Virus record (IMG/VR): IMGVR_UViG_3300014720_000105
Coordinates: 1-33,130 of that record
DNA length: 33,130 nt
Origin: a virus
Strand: one strand, 5' to 3'
Below, in pieces: positions 7,437-13,619 of this stretch. The notes beneath the pieces were generated by a model. It was not told the origin of the DNA. It did no database searches and saw only the letters and a list, made by a program, of their open reading frames with translations. Positions within the stretch are counted from its first letter, which is position 1; the number at the start of each line of letters is the position of its first letter. Made by a program: the position numbers and the translations under genes.

Positions 7437-7471
7437 GATAAAAATGTAATTAATTTTTATAGGAACTAAAC

Positions 7472-7603
7472 TTAACGTCCTTGTCCTCTGTAAGCTTTCG
7501 GTCTTGGATTGTGTTTATTGTAAGATTTTTTTGCTAACCCACCTTTTCTTTTACCAAAAGAAATTTTTCTTGATACACTTGCTCCACCTTTTGCTTTTGC
7601 CAT
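7472..7603 (-). CDS. Small basic protein, 43 aa
   Basis: A 43-aa frame begins MAKAKGGASVSRKISFGKRK and ends NPRPKAYRGQGR. About a third of the residues are Lys or Arg and Gly is abundant, with no acidic residue, so it probably binds nucleic acid or an acidic protein. I have a recollection of similar short proteins in other Bacteroidota phages but cannot confirm it. TATTTAT lies 14 bases upstream of the ATG and is divergent from the promoter of the gene at 7642, which supports real expression. Confidence 0.8.
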   Translation of the reverse strand: MAKAKGGASVSRKISFGKRKGGLAKKSYNKHNPRPKAYRGQGR

Positions 7604-7617
7604 AGTTAGATTTTCAA

Positions 7618-7624
7618 ATAAATA
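7618..7624 (-). promoter_or_regulatory. TATTTAT motif
   Basis: CTATTTAT on the minus strand lies 14 bases before the ATG at 7603. It is one half of a divergent pair only 6 bases from the plus-strand copy. Confidence 0.5.
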
Positions 7625-7630
7625 GACCTA

Positions 7631-7637
7631 TATTTAT
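7631..7637 (+). promoter_or_regulatory. TATTTAT motif
   Basis: ATATTTAT with a 4-base spacer (GAAT) before the ATG at 7642. It decides between that ATG and the one at 7636, which lies inside the motif. Confidence 0.55.
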
Positions 7638-7641
7638 GAAT

Positions 7642-7938
7642 ATGCGTATCACCGAGCAAGAAAGAAAAGATATTTTATCAAAATATGAAAATGAAACCTC
7701 AGATGAACTTCTAACTTATCTGAAAAGACATTTTCCGACCCATAAAGTTGATATGCAGTGGATGAACAAACCTGCTATTTTTATTCAAATTGAAGATAAA
7801 ACAAAACCACTTCTTGGAAACAAAAAGTATCTTGTAGGAAAAATTTTCAATATGGTTGAAGAAGAGTGGATTGCTCTTGGGGAACAAAAAATAAGAAGAA
7901 CAATAAAAAAATATCTTGACGGAGTTATGAACTCTTAA
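7642..7938 (+). CDS. Tagged hypothetical protein (MRITEQERKDIL)
   Basis: I choose the ATG at 7642 because it sits 4 bases after TATTTAT and gives MRITEQERKDILSKYENE, a clean tag with I-T-E at 3-5. An ATG at 7636 would add MN and overlap the motif. The 98-aa product continues with a small alpha/beta-looking domain (FPTHKVDMQWMNKPAIFIQI) and a C-terminal basic helix (EQKIRRTIKKYLD). The function is unknown. It overlaps the convergent nuclease gene by 14 bases. Confidence 0.7.
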   Translation: MRITEQERKDILSKYENETSDELLTYLKRHFPTHKVDMQWMNKPAIFIQIEDKTKPLLGNKKYLVGKIFNMVEEEWIALGEQKIRRTIKKYLDGVMNS

Positions 7939-8566
7939 ATTTAAGACCAGTCAGCTTTTCAATCTCAGATAATTTTACTTCGTTGTTTTGAAACCCATCT
8001 GGTTTTGTGGTTGTGTTTTCAAACAAAAAAGATTTCCAAATATTTTCTTTTTTAATATAAATAACTTTCCAGCAATATTTTGGAACAGAAACAGAACCAA
8101 TTTTTTTAATTTCACCCACGTTACCGCACCAAACGCGAATTGAATCTGTTTTTTTCACTTCATCTCTAACAAAAGTTTCTAATGATTTCCAATCACCAGC
8201 ATTCAAACTGTGATACTGGGCAGACATGTTAGAGAAATAAAAACACTCATCTTGTACTTCTTGAGTTTGGCATAAGTTATCTGCTGCTGGCATCATGTGA
8301 CCCCTATCAAACCCACTTCCAACATAATCTTTCGCTAAATCAGTGTATTTTAAAATTTTTGGGTCAGGTTTGAAGTTATCTTTTCTTTTCAGTGGTGTTG
8401 GACAATCCACCATTTTTTTGGTGACCCACCATTCTACAACTATAGGGTACTTTTTTGATTTTGAAAAAACCGTACTATAGTTGGTGTGTTTAACTCTGAT
8501 TGTATCTTGAGAAAAAGATACAAATCCACTCAGACAAAAGATTGTAATTAATAAAAAGTTTTTCAT
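7925..8566 (-). CDS. Exported DNA/RNA non-specific endonuclease (NUC1/EndoG type)
   Basis: Starting at 8566 the protein is 213 aa with the signal peptide MKNFLLITIFCLSGFVSFSQ. This start lies 4 bases after TATTTAT, which rules out a longer 246-aa frame. The mature domain has the beta-beta-alpha-metal core: DRGHMMPAADN at 87-97 with His90 as predicted general base, followed by NMSAQ near 113 and an LNAGDWKSLE block that supplies the metal-binding Asn. These enzymes cut DNA and RNA without sequence preference. Export implies periplasmic or extracellular action, for example on DNA of incoming phages. That role is inference. Confidence 0.85.
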   Translation of the reverse strand: MKNFLLITIFCLSGFVSFSQDTIRVKHTNYSTVFSKSKKYPIVVEWWVTKKMVDCPTPLKRKDNFKPDPKILKYTDLAKDYVGSGFDRGHMMPAADNLCQTQEVQDECFYFSNMSAQYHSLNAGDWKSLETFVRDEVKKTDSIRVWCGNVGEIKKIGSVSVPKYCWKVIYIKKENIWKSFLFENTTTKPDGFQNNEVKLSEIEKLTGLKFKSS

Positions 8567-8570
8567 AAAA

Positions 8571-8577
8571 ATAAATA
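8571..8577 (-). promoter_or_regulatory. TATTTAT motif
   Basis: ATATTTAT on the minus strand with a 4-base spacer (TTTT) before the nuclease ATG. It fixes the signal-peptide start. Confidence 0.6.
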
Positions 8578-8687
8578 TTAAAAAAAATTTGACGGAATGA
8601 AAATCTCTGATTAAATTTGTATTGAGTTTGAAACTTACAGGCGATGAAAGATACTCGGTATTCAAACAAAAAAAAAGTTCTTACAAA

Positions 8688-8719
8688 TTTGGCGGTCTGA
8701 AAAAGATAACTTATCTTTG
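8688..8719 (+). promoter_or_regulatory. Bacteroidota-type promoter of tRNA-Phe
   Basis: TTTG (8688-8691), exactly 20 bases, then TATCTTTG (8712-8719). This fits the -33/-7 consensus TTG / TAnnTTTG of the Bacteroidota primary sigma factor. The tRNA starts 10 bases after the -7 element. Confidence 0.8.
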
Positions 8720-8729
8720 TAAGACAATT

Positions 8730-8817
8730 GGTTGAGGTAGCTCAGTTACTCTTCGGGGTTTAGGGTAGAGCAACGGGTGAAAACCGTGAGCCAGTGGTTC
8801 GACTCCACTCCCAACCA
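8730..8817 (+). tRNA. tRNA-Phe (GAA) with a hairpin insertion in the D-loop
   Basis: The acceptor arms GGTTGAG (8730-8736) and CCCAACC (8810-8816) pair with one A-C mismatch. The D-stem is GCTC (8740-8743) / GAGC (8768-8771). The anticodon stem ACGG/CCGT encloses GTGAAAA, with anticodon GAA at 8779-8781. The T-arm AGTGG-TTCGACT-CCACT is standard. No CCA is encoded. The D-loop is 24 nt: removing the 16 nt at 8748-8763 leaves the normal AGTTGGTA. The extra piece folds as ACTC-TTCG-GGGT, a UUCG-capped hairpin. Confidence 0.85.
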
Positions 8818-8821
8818 CAAA

Positions 8822-8850
8822 AAATTCAGATTTTTATCTGAATTTTTTGA
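8822..8850 (+). terminator. Rho-independent terminator after tRNA-Phe
   Basis: AAATTCAGAT, TTTT and ATCTGAATTT are followed by more T, four bases after the tRNA. Confidence 0.85.
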
Positions 8851-8856
8851 AAAGAT

Positions 8857-8888
8857 TTGGAAGGCATTAAAATCTTTCTTATCTTTGT
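8857..8888 (+). promoter_or_regulatory. Bacteroidota-type promoter of the structured RNA
   Basis: TTTG (8857-8860), 20 bases, TATCTTTG (8881-8888). An 18-base block, CTTATCTTTGTAAGACAA, is identical to that of the tRNA-Phe promoter, so the two appear to be duplicated strong promoters. Confidence 0.8.
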
Positions 8889-8893
8889 AAGAC

Positions 8894-9200
8894 AAATGGA
8901 CAGCGGAATGTTTTTTTTGTGGTGGTTACCCATACTCACCCAACCTTATTTCTTCTCCGCTTTATAAATTAGAAAAAAAGGTTAATCAAAACACGGGAGG
9001 TTTATACGGAAAGGTGAATCCAGTTTAATCCTTAATAAACTAAAAACCACAGCCCTTTTTGGATGTTTCGGGCGTTAAATTAGAAACAGAAGTTGTCCAC
9101 TTCCTCGGGTTTATCGGTCTCTCGCCCATTGTCCAAAAAAATTAGACCAAAATTATCTCGACGGAGATTAGGGGGACACGGCGGTGTCCCCTTTTTTTTT
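8894..9200 (+). ncRNA. Candidate structured non-coding RNA, about 305 nt
   Basis: This gene-free stretch starts just after a strong promoter and ends with GGGGACAC-ggcg-GTGTCCCC and a T-run (about 9174-9200). Complementary pieces suggest a compact fold: TGGACA (8898-8903) with TGTCCA (9130-9135) as closing stem, GCGG with CCGC, TGTGGT with ACCACA, GGGCG with CGCCC, and local hairpins GAAGT/ACTTC, AGTTTA/TAAACT and ATCTC/GAGAT. I checked by eye for RNase P RNA, tmRNA, 6S and SRP RNA signatures and found none. Overlapping short frames lack credible starts. It is probably an abundant RNA, given its promoter. Confidence 0.7.
9174..9200 (+). terminator. Strong terminator of the structured RNA
   Basis: Eight G/C-rich pairs (GGGGACAC / GTGTCCCC) around a GGCG loop, followed by ten T. 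Confidence 0.95.
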
Positions 9201-9212
9201 ATACACCCATTC

Positions 9213-9219
9213 TATTTAT
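9213..9219 (+). promoter_or_regulatory. TATTTAT motif
   Basis: CTATTTAT with a 4-base spacer (TGTT) before the ATG at 9224. Confidence 0.6.
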
Positions 9220-9223
9220 TGTT

Positions 9224-9790
9224 ATGGCGTGTAACTACTACGAAATTACCAATTATAACAATGTTGAAGAAGGATATTACAGATGGACTGGATGTACTGA
9301 AGGAATTATAAGTGTTTCCCCCTTGAACCCTTTAGATAGGGCTTATGTTTGTGCTGAAAATTTAATTCAGGAAGAATATAGTTCACCTTTGACCATTGAA
9401 AATCTTGGACCTTGTCCATCAGCAACCCCTACTGCTACACTAACACCATCCGTTACACCAACACTAACACCAACACCCACAGTCCATACACCAACTCCAA
9501 CCCCAACTTATACACCAACACCCACAGTTTCATCTACCCCAATTTTTATGGAAAGGTTAATTACTGGAGGTTGGTATCAAGACGTTTGCGAATCAATAGA
9601 TTATGGAACACCTAGCAACGTTACCATTTATTCTTATAAGCCTTTTCATTTGTTGAGACCTGGTGACCATGTGTTTGGAAATAAAGAACTGAACATCCCT
9701 CCGATAAATGCGAAGTTCACAATTACAGATGGTGCAACTTTTATTCAAGTTACAGGAACTCTTGTGATAAATTGGGGTCAGTGTGGATAA
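9224..9790 (+). CDS. Pro/Thr-rich linker protein, probable virion surface protein
   Basis: The product is 188 aa. Residues 1-63 form a Cys-containing domain, 64-105 a Pro/Thr-rich linker (TPTPTPTYTPTPT and similar), and 106-188 a beta-rich domain. PT-rich linkers are common between domains of phage fibres and decoration proteins. The linker is encoded partly by a 17-base direct repeat (9467-9483 and 9512-9528). Extended PT repeats are natural substrates for O-glycosylation and proline hydroxylation in other systems. The window also encodes glycosyltransferase-like and prolyl-hydroxylase-like proteins. Confidence 0.65.
   Translation: MACNYYEITNYNNVEEGYYRWTGCTEGIISVSPLNPLDRAYVCAENLIQEEYSSPLTIENLGPCPSATPTATLTPSVTPTLTPTPTVHTPTPTPTYTPTPTVSSTPIFMERLITGGWYQDVCESIDYGTPSNVTIYSYKPFHLLRPGDHVFGNKELNIPPINAKFTITDGATFIQVTGTLVINWGQCG
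9467..9528 (+). repeat. Direct repeat in PT-rich linker
   Basis: ACACCAACACCCACAGT occurs at 9467-9483 and 9512-9528, a 45-base period within the Pro/Thr coding stretch. Confidence 0.8.
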
Positions 9791-9872
9791 AAAATGATTT
9801 TTATAAATAAAAAAAAGGCAACAGCAAGACCAATTTGGGTACACGAACTGTGCAAGTTTAATAATTGAAAGA

Positions 9873-9879
9873 TATTTAT
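9873..9879 (+). promoter_or_regulatory. TATTTAT motif
   Basis: ATATTTAT lies 22 bases before the ATG at 9902. The spacer is filled by a perfect hairpin. Confidence 0.5.
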
Positions 9880-9898
9880 TGGTAAGTAAATTACCAAT
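9878..9898 (+). other. Hairpin between promoter motif and holin-like start
   Basis: ATTGGTAA-gtaaa-TTACCAAT is a perfect 8-bp inverted repeat ending 3 bases before the ATG. It could sequester the start or bind a regulator, which would suit a lysis-timing gene. Confidence 0.65.
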
Positions 9899-9901
9899 AC
9901 T

Positions 9902-10144
9902 ATGAAAAAATTTTTTACACAGTTGTTTAACGACAACAACTCAATCAATGAAAAAAGTGTCGTTGGATTTTTAGCTTTTGTTATGATGACTAGTTTTGCC
10001 ATTGCAGATATCATAACAGGTTCATTAGGTAAAGACCTTGTGATTAACGAGTTCATCTTCAATGCATTTCTTTGGTTAGTTCTTGGTTCTTTTGGAATCG
10101 GCTCAATAGACAAATGGATTAACAAAGGAAAACCCGAAGAGTAA
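9902..10144 (+). CDS. Holin-like small membrane protein
   Basis: The product is 80 aa with two hydrophobic helices, about residues 19-38 (SVVGFLAFVMMTSFAIADII) and 49-70 (EFIFNAFLWLVLGSFGIGSI). The N-terminus is basic (MKKFFTQLF) and the tail charged (KGKPEE). Length and topology fit class II holins and the small membrane proteins of Bacteroidota phages. It is not adjacent to the endolysin gene at 16230. A stem-loop sits immediately before its start and a terminator follows. Confidence 0.55.
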   Translation: MKKFFTQLFNDNNSINEKSVVGFLAFVMMTSFAIADIITGSLGKDLVINEFIFNAFLWLVLGSFGIGSIDKWINKGKPEE

Positions 10145-10151
10145 ATTAACT

Positions 10152-10180
10152 AATCCCCTTCCAAATGAAGGGGATTTTAA
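10152..10180 (+). terminator. Rho-independent terminator
   Basis: AATCCCCTTC, CAAAT, GAAGGGGATT, then TTAATTTT, shortly after the holin-like gene. Confidence 0.85.
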
Positions 10181-10191
10181 TTTTACATCGG

Positions 10192-10198
10192 TATTTAT
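10192..10198 (+). promoter_or_regulatory. TATTTAT motif
   Basis: GTATTTAT with a 5-base spacer (TGTTG) before the ATG at 10204. It marks the tag methionine as the start. Confidence 0.6.
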
Positions 10199-10203
10199 TG
10201 TTG

Positions 10204-11229
10204 ATGAAAATTATCATAACAGAATCACAGTATACCCGATTGATTGAAGTAGGTGGCCGAAAAAAAAATACTACTCAGGACTTCATTGATGCTTCAAAAA
10301 AAATACATGTCGACGACAATGGTAATCCAAAATACGATTACTCAGTGACTGACTATATTGGCATCGAAAATAAAGTTAAAATTATATGTCCCAAACACGG
10401 AGAATTTGAACAAAAGCCAAGAAAACATTTACAAGGTCAAGGATGTCCACAGTGTTGGTTAGAAAGAAACAAAACAGACCCCCAAGAATTTATACGACAA
10501 GCAAAAGAGGTACATGGAGATAAGTACGATTATAGTCAAACTGACTATAAAGATTCTCATTCGAAAATTAAAGTTATATGCCCCAAACACGGAGAATTTG
10601 AGGTTACTCCTCATAAACATTTACAAGGAATAGGTTGTAGAGAATGTTACTTGGATAGAAAACGTAGGTATTCAGATGAAGACCTTAACAAAGAAGCAAA
10701 AAAGTTCAAAACCGATGCGGAGTTCAGAAAAAATTCTCCGCTACATTATACTTCGGCGAGAAAATTGAACAAATCTGTACCAGGTTTTTGGGATTCAATA
10801 TCGTCCCATTTTGTTCCTGAAGATGAATCCGCAGGAGAAAAATTAGTTTCAAAAATTTTGGTTGAAAAAGGTTTAATTGACCCAAAATGTTTGGAATCAA
10901 GAAGATGTAAAAATCGTGAAGTAACGATTCCTGATTTGAAGGGTATAGGAGGTTCACCATTAAGATTAGATTTCTATATCCCTGAAATTAATACTGCAAT
11001 AGAATATGACGGTGAACAACATTTTAAACCAAGTTCAAAGTATGGATTGGAAAATTTCAAAATTACCCAGGTAAACGATAAATTAAAAGACGATTATTGT
11101 TTCAAGAAAGGAATAAAACTCATTAGAGTACATTATAGAGTACCTGCACAAAATATTGAAAATTTAATTTTCCAAGCCTTGGAAAACAATCAACCCTTAA
11201 CATTTATTGGGAACTATACAGGAAATTAA
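10204..11229 (+). CDS. Tagged zinc-finger / PD-(D/E)xK-like endonuclease
   Basis: I place the start at 10204, after TATTTAT, rather than 13 codons upstream. The 341-aa protein has three parts. The tag MKIIITESQYTRLIE contains I-T-E at 5-7 and L-I-E at 13-15. Two repeats of about 65 residues each end in ICPKHGEFE...HLQG.GC..C (62-84 and 126-148), zinc-finger-like modules seen next to phage homing nucleases. The C-terminal nuclease domain has LDFYIPEINTAIEYDGEQHF (255-274; Asp256, Glu267, Asp269). It should bind and cut DNA. The tag is unusual on such an enzyme. Confidence 0.75.
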   Translation: MKIIITESQYTRLIEVGGRKKNTTQDFIDASKKIHVDDNGNPKYDYSVTDYIGIENKVKIICPKHGEFEQKPRKHLQGQGCPQCWLERNKTDPQEFIRQAKEVHGDKYDYSQTDYKDSHSKIKVICPKHGEFEVTPHKHLQGIGCRECYLDRKRRYSDEDLNKEAKKFKTDAEFRKNSPLHYTSARKLNKSVPGFWDSISSHFVPEDESAGEKLVSKILVEKGLIDPKCLESRRCKNREVTIPDLKGIGGSPLRLDFYIPEINTAIEYDGEQHFKPSSKYGLENFKITQVNDKLKDDYCFKKGIKLIRVHYRVPAQNIENLIFQALENNQPLTFIGNYTGN

Positions 11230-11257
11230 ACATTCAAAGGTTTTTATTTATTTTCGG

Positions 11258-11264
11258 TATTTAT
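11258..11264 (+). promoter_or_regulatory. TATTTAT motif
   Basis: GTATTTAT with a 5-base spacer (TGTTA) before the ATG at 11270. The leader is nearly identical to that of the gene at 10204. Confidence 0.6.
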
Positions 11265-11269
11265 TGTTA

Positions 11270-12430
11270 ATGAATAAAGTAATTCGAAAATTCTTGGTAG
11301 AACAAGTAGAGAAGTATGATACCTATGAAATGTTAAGAAATTATCAAGGTCCTGATATTACTTTACGAGACATAGGCCGAAAATTGAAAGTTTTCGGTAA
11401 GATTACAAAAGCCGAGTACAACAAAGCCGTTTCACAATTCAAAAAAGAATATTATGCAACTTCTATTCTGGATTCGATAAGAACAAATCAGAAAATACAT
11501 GATTTGATTAAGTATTTAGGTACTAAAACCTATAATGACCTAATTAGGAGCAATAAAAAAATCATGCTCAAGAATAATAAAAACGTTAAGGTAGGACAAC
11601 CCGAAAGAAATTGGATTTTACAAAACGTGAGGGACCTTATTTTTTTCAAAAATAACATTCAGGATACTGGTCGAAAATTCGATTTTCCCGATAGAGAATA
11701 TAAATCTACTATAACGAACGAATGTAACAAGTTAATTAGACAGTTAGGTGCAAGAGATTTTTTTGGTTTTGTTGAGAAAGATGATTGGTCTATTTTGAAT
11801 AGAATTAACACAAATTATACTAATTGGATAAAATTAATTGCTAAAAGCGATGTTGCAGGATTATTGGTGGGAAATACTGTTAATGAAAAGGTAAAAAGTT
11901 ATTTTGAGGAAAGGCCGATTGACCAAGTGGTAGATTTGTCCGAGTTTGGTCCACAACAAAGCAATTTGATAAAACTGAAAGTACCCGAGTTGAGTTTAGC
12001 AGACGTAGATATAATATCATTACTGATTAGTGCCGATGATTCTGAATCTGATTATGATTACAATCGAATGGTTGAAAGGGTTAGAAAAACTACAGAAAAA
12101 GGTGAGTTGGCAGAAAGGGACTTCATAAGTGATTTATTGATGAATGGAATACCTGAGGGAAATATCAAAAGTTTTTCATCTTATGGAAATTTAGTTGATA
12201 TAACATTTCAATGTGACCTAATGGTCAAGTTTGATGATAAGTGGATACCAATCCAAATCAAAAGTTTCCAAGCAAAATATTCAAAATTACTTTCATACGA
12301 TATAGGTGGAATTTTGGTGTACCCTGCAGAGAAAAAAAGAGACTGCGGTAATTGGGTATACGATTCTGGTAAAGGATTACCAAAATCTTTTGATGAAGAT
12401 TTTCTTGGTGTTAAGTGTGATAATGAGTAA
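11270..12430 (+). CDS. Tagged large protein with possible PD-(D/E)xK nuclease C-terminus
   Basis: The start at 11270 gives 386 aa beginning MNKVIRKFLVEQVEKYDTYE with L-V-E at 9-11. Residues 20-260 are helical and charged without recognised motifs. The C-terminal 100 residues read KGELAERDFISDLLMNGIPE, then VDITFQCDLMVKFDDKWIPI followed by QIKSFQ. This resembles the restriction-endonuclease-like core (E, D, then Q/E-x-K), common in Holliday-junction resolvases and DNA repair nucleases. The Glu-to-Gln change at the third position also occurs in active family members. The exact substrate is unknown. Confidence 0.55.
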   Translation: MNKVIRKFLVEQVEKYDTYEMLRNYQGPDITLRDIGRKLKVFGKITKAEYNKAVSQFKKEYYATSILDSIRTNQKIHDLIKYLGTKTYNDLIRSNKKIMLKNNKNVKVGQPERNWILQNVRDLIFFKNNIQDTGRKFDFPDREYKSTITNECNKLIRQLGARDFFGFVEKDDWSILNRINTNYTNWIKLIAKSDVAGLLVGNTVNEKVKSYFEERPIDQVVDLSEFGPQQSNLIKLKVPELSLADVDIISLLISADDSESDYDYNRMVERVRKTTEKGELAERDFISDLLMNGIPEGNIKSFSSYGNLVDITFQCDLMVKFDDKWIPIQIKSFQAKYSKLLSYDIGGILVYPAEKKRDCGNWVYDSGKGLPKSFDEDFLGVKCDNE

Positions 12431-12439
12431 ATTTGCTTT

Positions 12440-12658
12440 ATGCCATTCGAAAAAAAACCCGAACCAAAACCAACAAAATACGAATACGTATTTGAAGATG
12501 ATGAATGTATCTCAATATGGAGATATAACAGCAAAATCACAACAAATGGTCCTGTAGAAGTTGAATATAAATACAAAAGGGGATACGTACACCCTGGGTC
12601 CAAGAAAAAAACAATCGGTCAACTTGCAAAAGAAGCTAAGAAGAAAGCTTCTGATTAA
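12440..12658 (+). CDS. Small Lys-rich protein
   Basis: The product is 72 aa: a basic, proline-containing N-terminus (MPFEKKPEPKPTKYEYVF), a central strand-rich part (CISIWRYN...VEVEYKYKRGYVHPG) and a Lys-rich helical tail. No family is recognised. It is 9 bases downstream of the tagged nuclease-like gene, so probably in the same transcript. It overlaps the convergent gene by 23 bases. Confidence 0.6.
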   Translation: MPFEKKPEPKPTKYEYVFEDDECISIWRYNSKITTNGPVEVEYKYKRGYVHPGSKKKTIGQLAKEAKKKASD

Positions 12659-13253
12659 TTAGATTTCTCAATTTCACCAAAGTATCTCTATCCAAATTAT
12701 CTAATAAGTCCTTGGTATTTTCAACAACCAATTTGTCCAAGATTGGTTTTTTTGTTTCATTCAATTCATTAACGTAAGTTATGTCGAAATTATCAGGTTC
12801 AAAATTATCTGATTCATGTTCGTCATAATTTCCTTGAAAATAATCAAAATTTCCTTCATTATAACTGTGCCTCAATGAATCTTTTACCCAATTTTTATGG
12901 TAAGATTCCCATCTAGTATTATATTTCTCAGTTAGTGTTGCGGACCCCCATATTTCATACCAAACCTTATAGTTATGTTTTCTTGGTATTGATAACCTTT
13001 CAATCGCTTCAGAGTTTGTTAGTTCATTATGTATAGAACTGAGTATTGTTTTTAGATTTTCTAATATAAAGGCTGCGATAAATTCCATATCGTCTTCATC
13101 AAAATTTTCTCCAATCCACCCTGTACTAGTTTTCAATTTACTCATATTATCATCAGTGTCGTCCCAAGGGTTTTTATAATAAAACTCATTTTCTATCAAT
13201 AATTTTGATACTGTAAGTAAAATTTTTAAGGGTTGTCTTGATAAAACACTCAT
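12636..13253 (-). CDS. Hypothetical acidic protein
   Basis: The product is 205 aa, acidic (several DDxD and NFD stretches) and helical, with an aromatic-rich middle (NYKVWYEIWGSATLTEKYN) and a C-terminal helix (LVKLRNLINQKLSS). No recognised domain, signal peptide or membrane helix. GTATTTAT ends 4 bases before the ATG, directly after the terminator of the gene behind it, so it is an independent transcription unit. Confidence 0.65.
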   Translation of the reverse strand: MSVLSRQPLKILLTVSKLLIENEFYYKNPWDDTDDNMSKLKTSTGWIGENFDEDDMEFIAAFILENLKTILSSIHNELTNSEAIERLSIPRKHNYKVWYEIWGSATLTEKYNTRWESYHKNWVKDSLRHSYNEGNFDYFQGNYDEHESDNFEPDNFDITYVNELNETKKPILDKLVVENTKDLLDNLDRDTLVKLRNLINQKLSS

Positions 13254-13257
13254 GTAT

Positions 13258-13264
13258 ATAAATA
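13258..13264 (-). promoter_or_regulatory. TATTTAT motif
   Basis: GTATTTAT on the minus strand with a 4-base spacer (ATAC) before the ATG at 13253. Confidence 0.6.
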
Positions 13265-13268
13265 CAAA

Positions 13269-13294
13269 AAAAGGTGAGATTTATCTCACCTTTT
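13269..13294 (-). terminator. Terminator of the minus-strand small-gene operon
   Basis: AAAAGGTGAGAT pairs with ATCTCACCTTTT around a very short loop, then T's on the minus strand. The right arm overlaps the stop codon of the gene ending at 13293. Confidence 0.85.
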
Positions 13295-13619
13295 AATTAT
13301 TCAACTTTTTTTCAAATGATTGAAGTATACCAATTATGTTATCACGTCCAACAGGGTTAGCAGAATGAACGTTATATGTAGGAATTGGAATCCCGTTCAT
13401 CCAACAGTATTCACATAACCATTTTGCACAGTCATACCCCGTTTTAGTATTTTCACCCAAGTCATGGTCAAAAGAAATTTCATCAGGAAGTCCGTTTTTT
13501 TCAATGAATTTTACAAACTCATCATAGTCTCTAACAATTGTCCAACCATCACTTTTCGGACTTCTTATGTCGTCTAAATATAACTTCAGCAATTGGGTTA
13601 TTTTTTTGTTCTCTTTCAT
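13293..13619 (-). CDS. Receiver-like domain protein (cyclic-phosphate-processing type)
   Basis: From ATG 13619 the product is 108 aa. It reads LKLYLDDIRSPKSDGW, then a helix, then ISFDHDLGENTKTGYDCAKW and a final strand-helix with TYNVHSANPVGRDNI. LDDxRxP plus FDHDLG is the pattern I know from the cREC/cyclic-phosphate-processing receiver-like family found in phages and linked by genome context to RNA end processing. The start is uncertain: ATG 13619 makes a 71-base overlap with the upstream gene, and a non-ATG start near the LKLYLDD segment would fit the usual family length. Confidence 0.65.
   Translation of the reverse strand: MKENKKITQLLKLYLDDIRSPKSDGWTIVRDYDEFVKFIEKNGLPDEISFDHDLGENTKTGYDCAKWLCEYCWMNGIPIPTYNVHSANPVGRDNIIGILQSFEKKLNN

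Noticed and set aside
7636-7641. ATG at 7636 as start of the tagged gene
   Set aside because: It lies inside the TATTTAT motif. The ATG at 7642 gives the standard 4-base spacing and a clean tag.
8894-9200. RNase P RNA, tmRNA, 6S or SRP RNA identity for the structured RNA
   Set aside because: I could not find the P4 core, tRNA-like ends, the open-bubble helix or the SRP tetraloop domain.
9093-9311. 72-aa plus-strand frame crossing the ncRNA 3' end
   Set aside because: It runs through the terminator hairpin and T-run and overlaps the PT-rich gene start in another frame. Composition and position fit a chance frame.
9412-9540. CRISPR array or tandem-repeat element in the CCAACACC region
   Set aside because: The repeats are in frame, encode Pro/Thr and have no regular spacers.
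12208-12603. 131-aa minus-strand frame opposite the 11270 gene
   Set aside because: It is antisense to a well-supported gene and its 3' neighbour, has low-complexity Ser/Tyr composition and no promoter motif.
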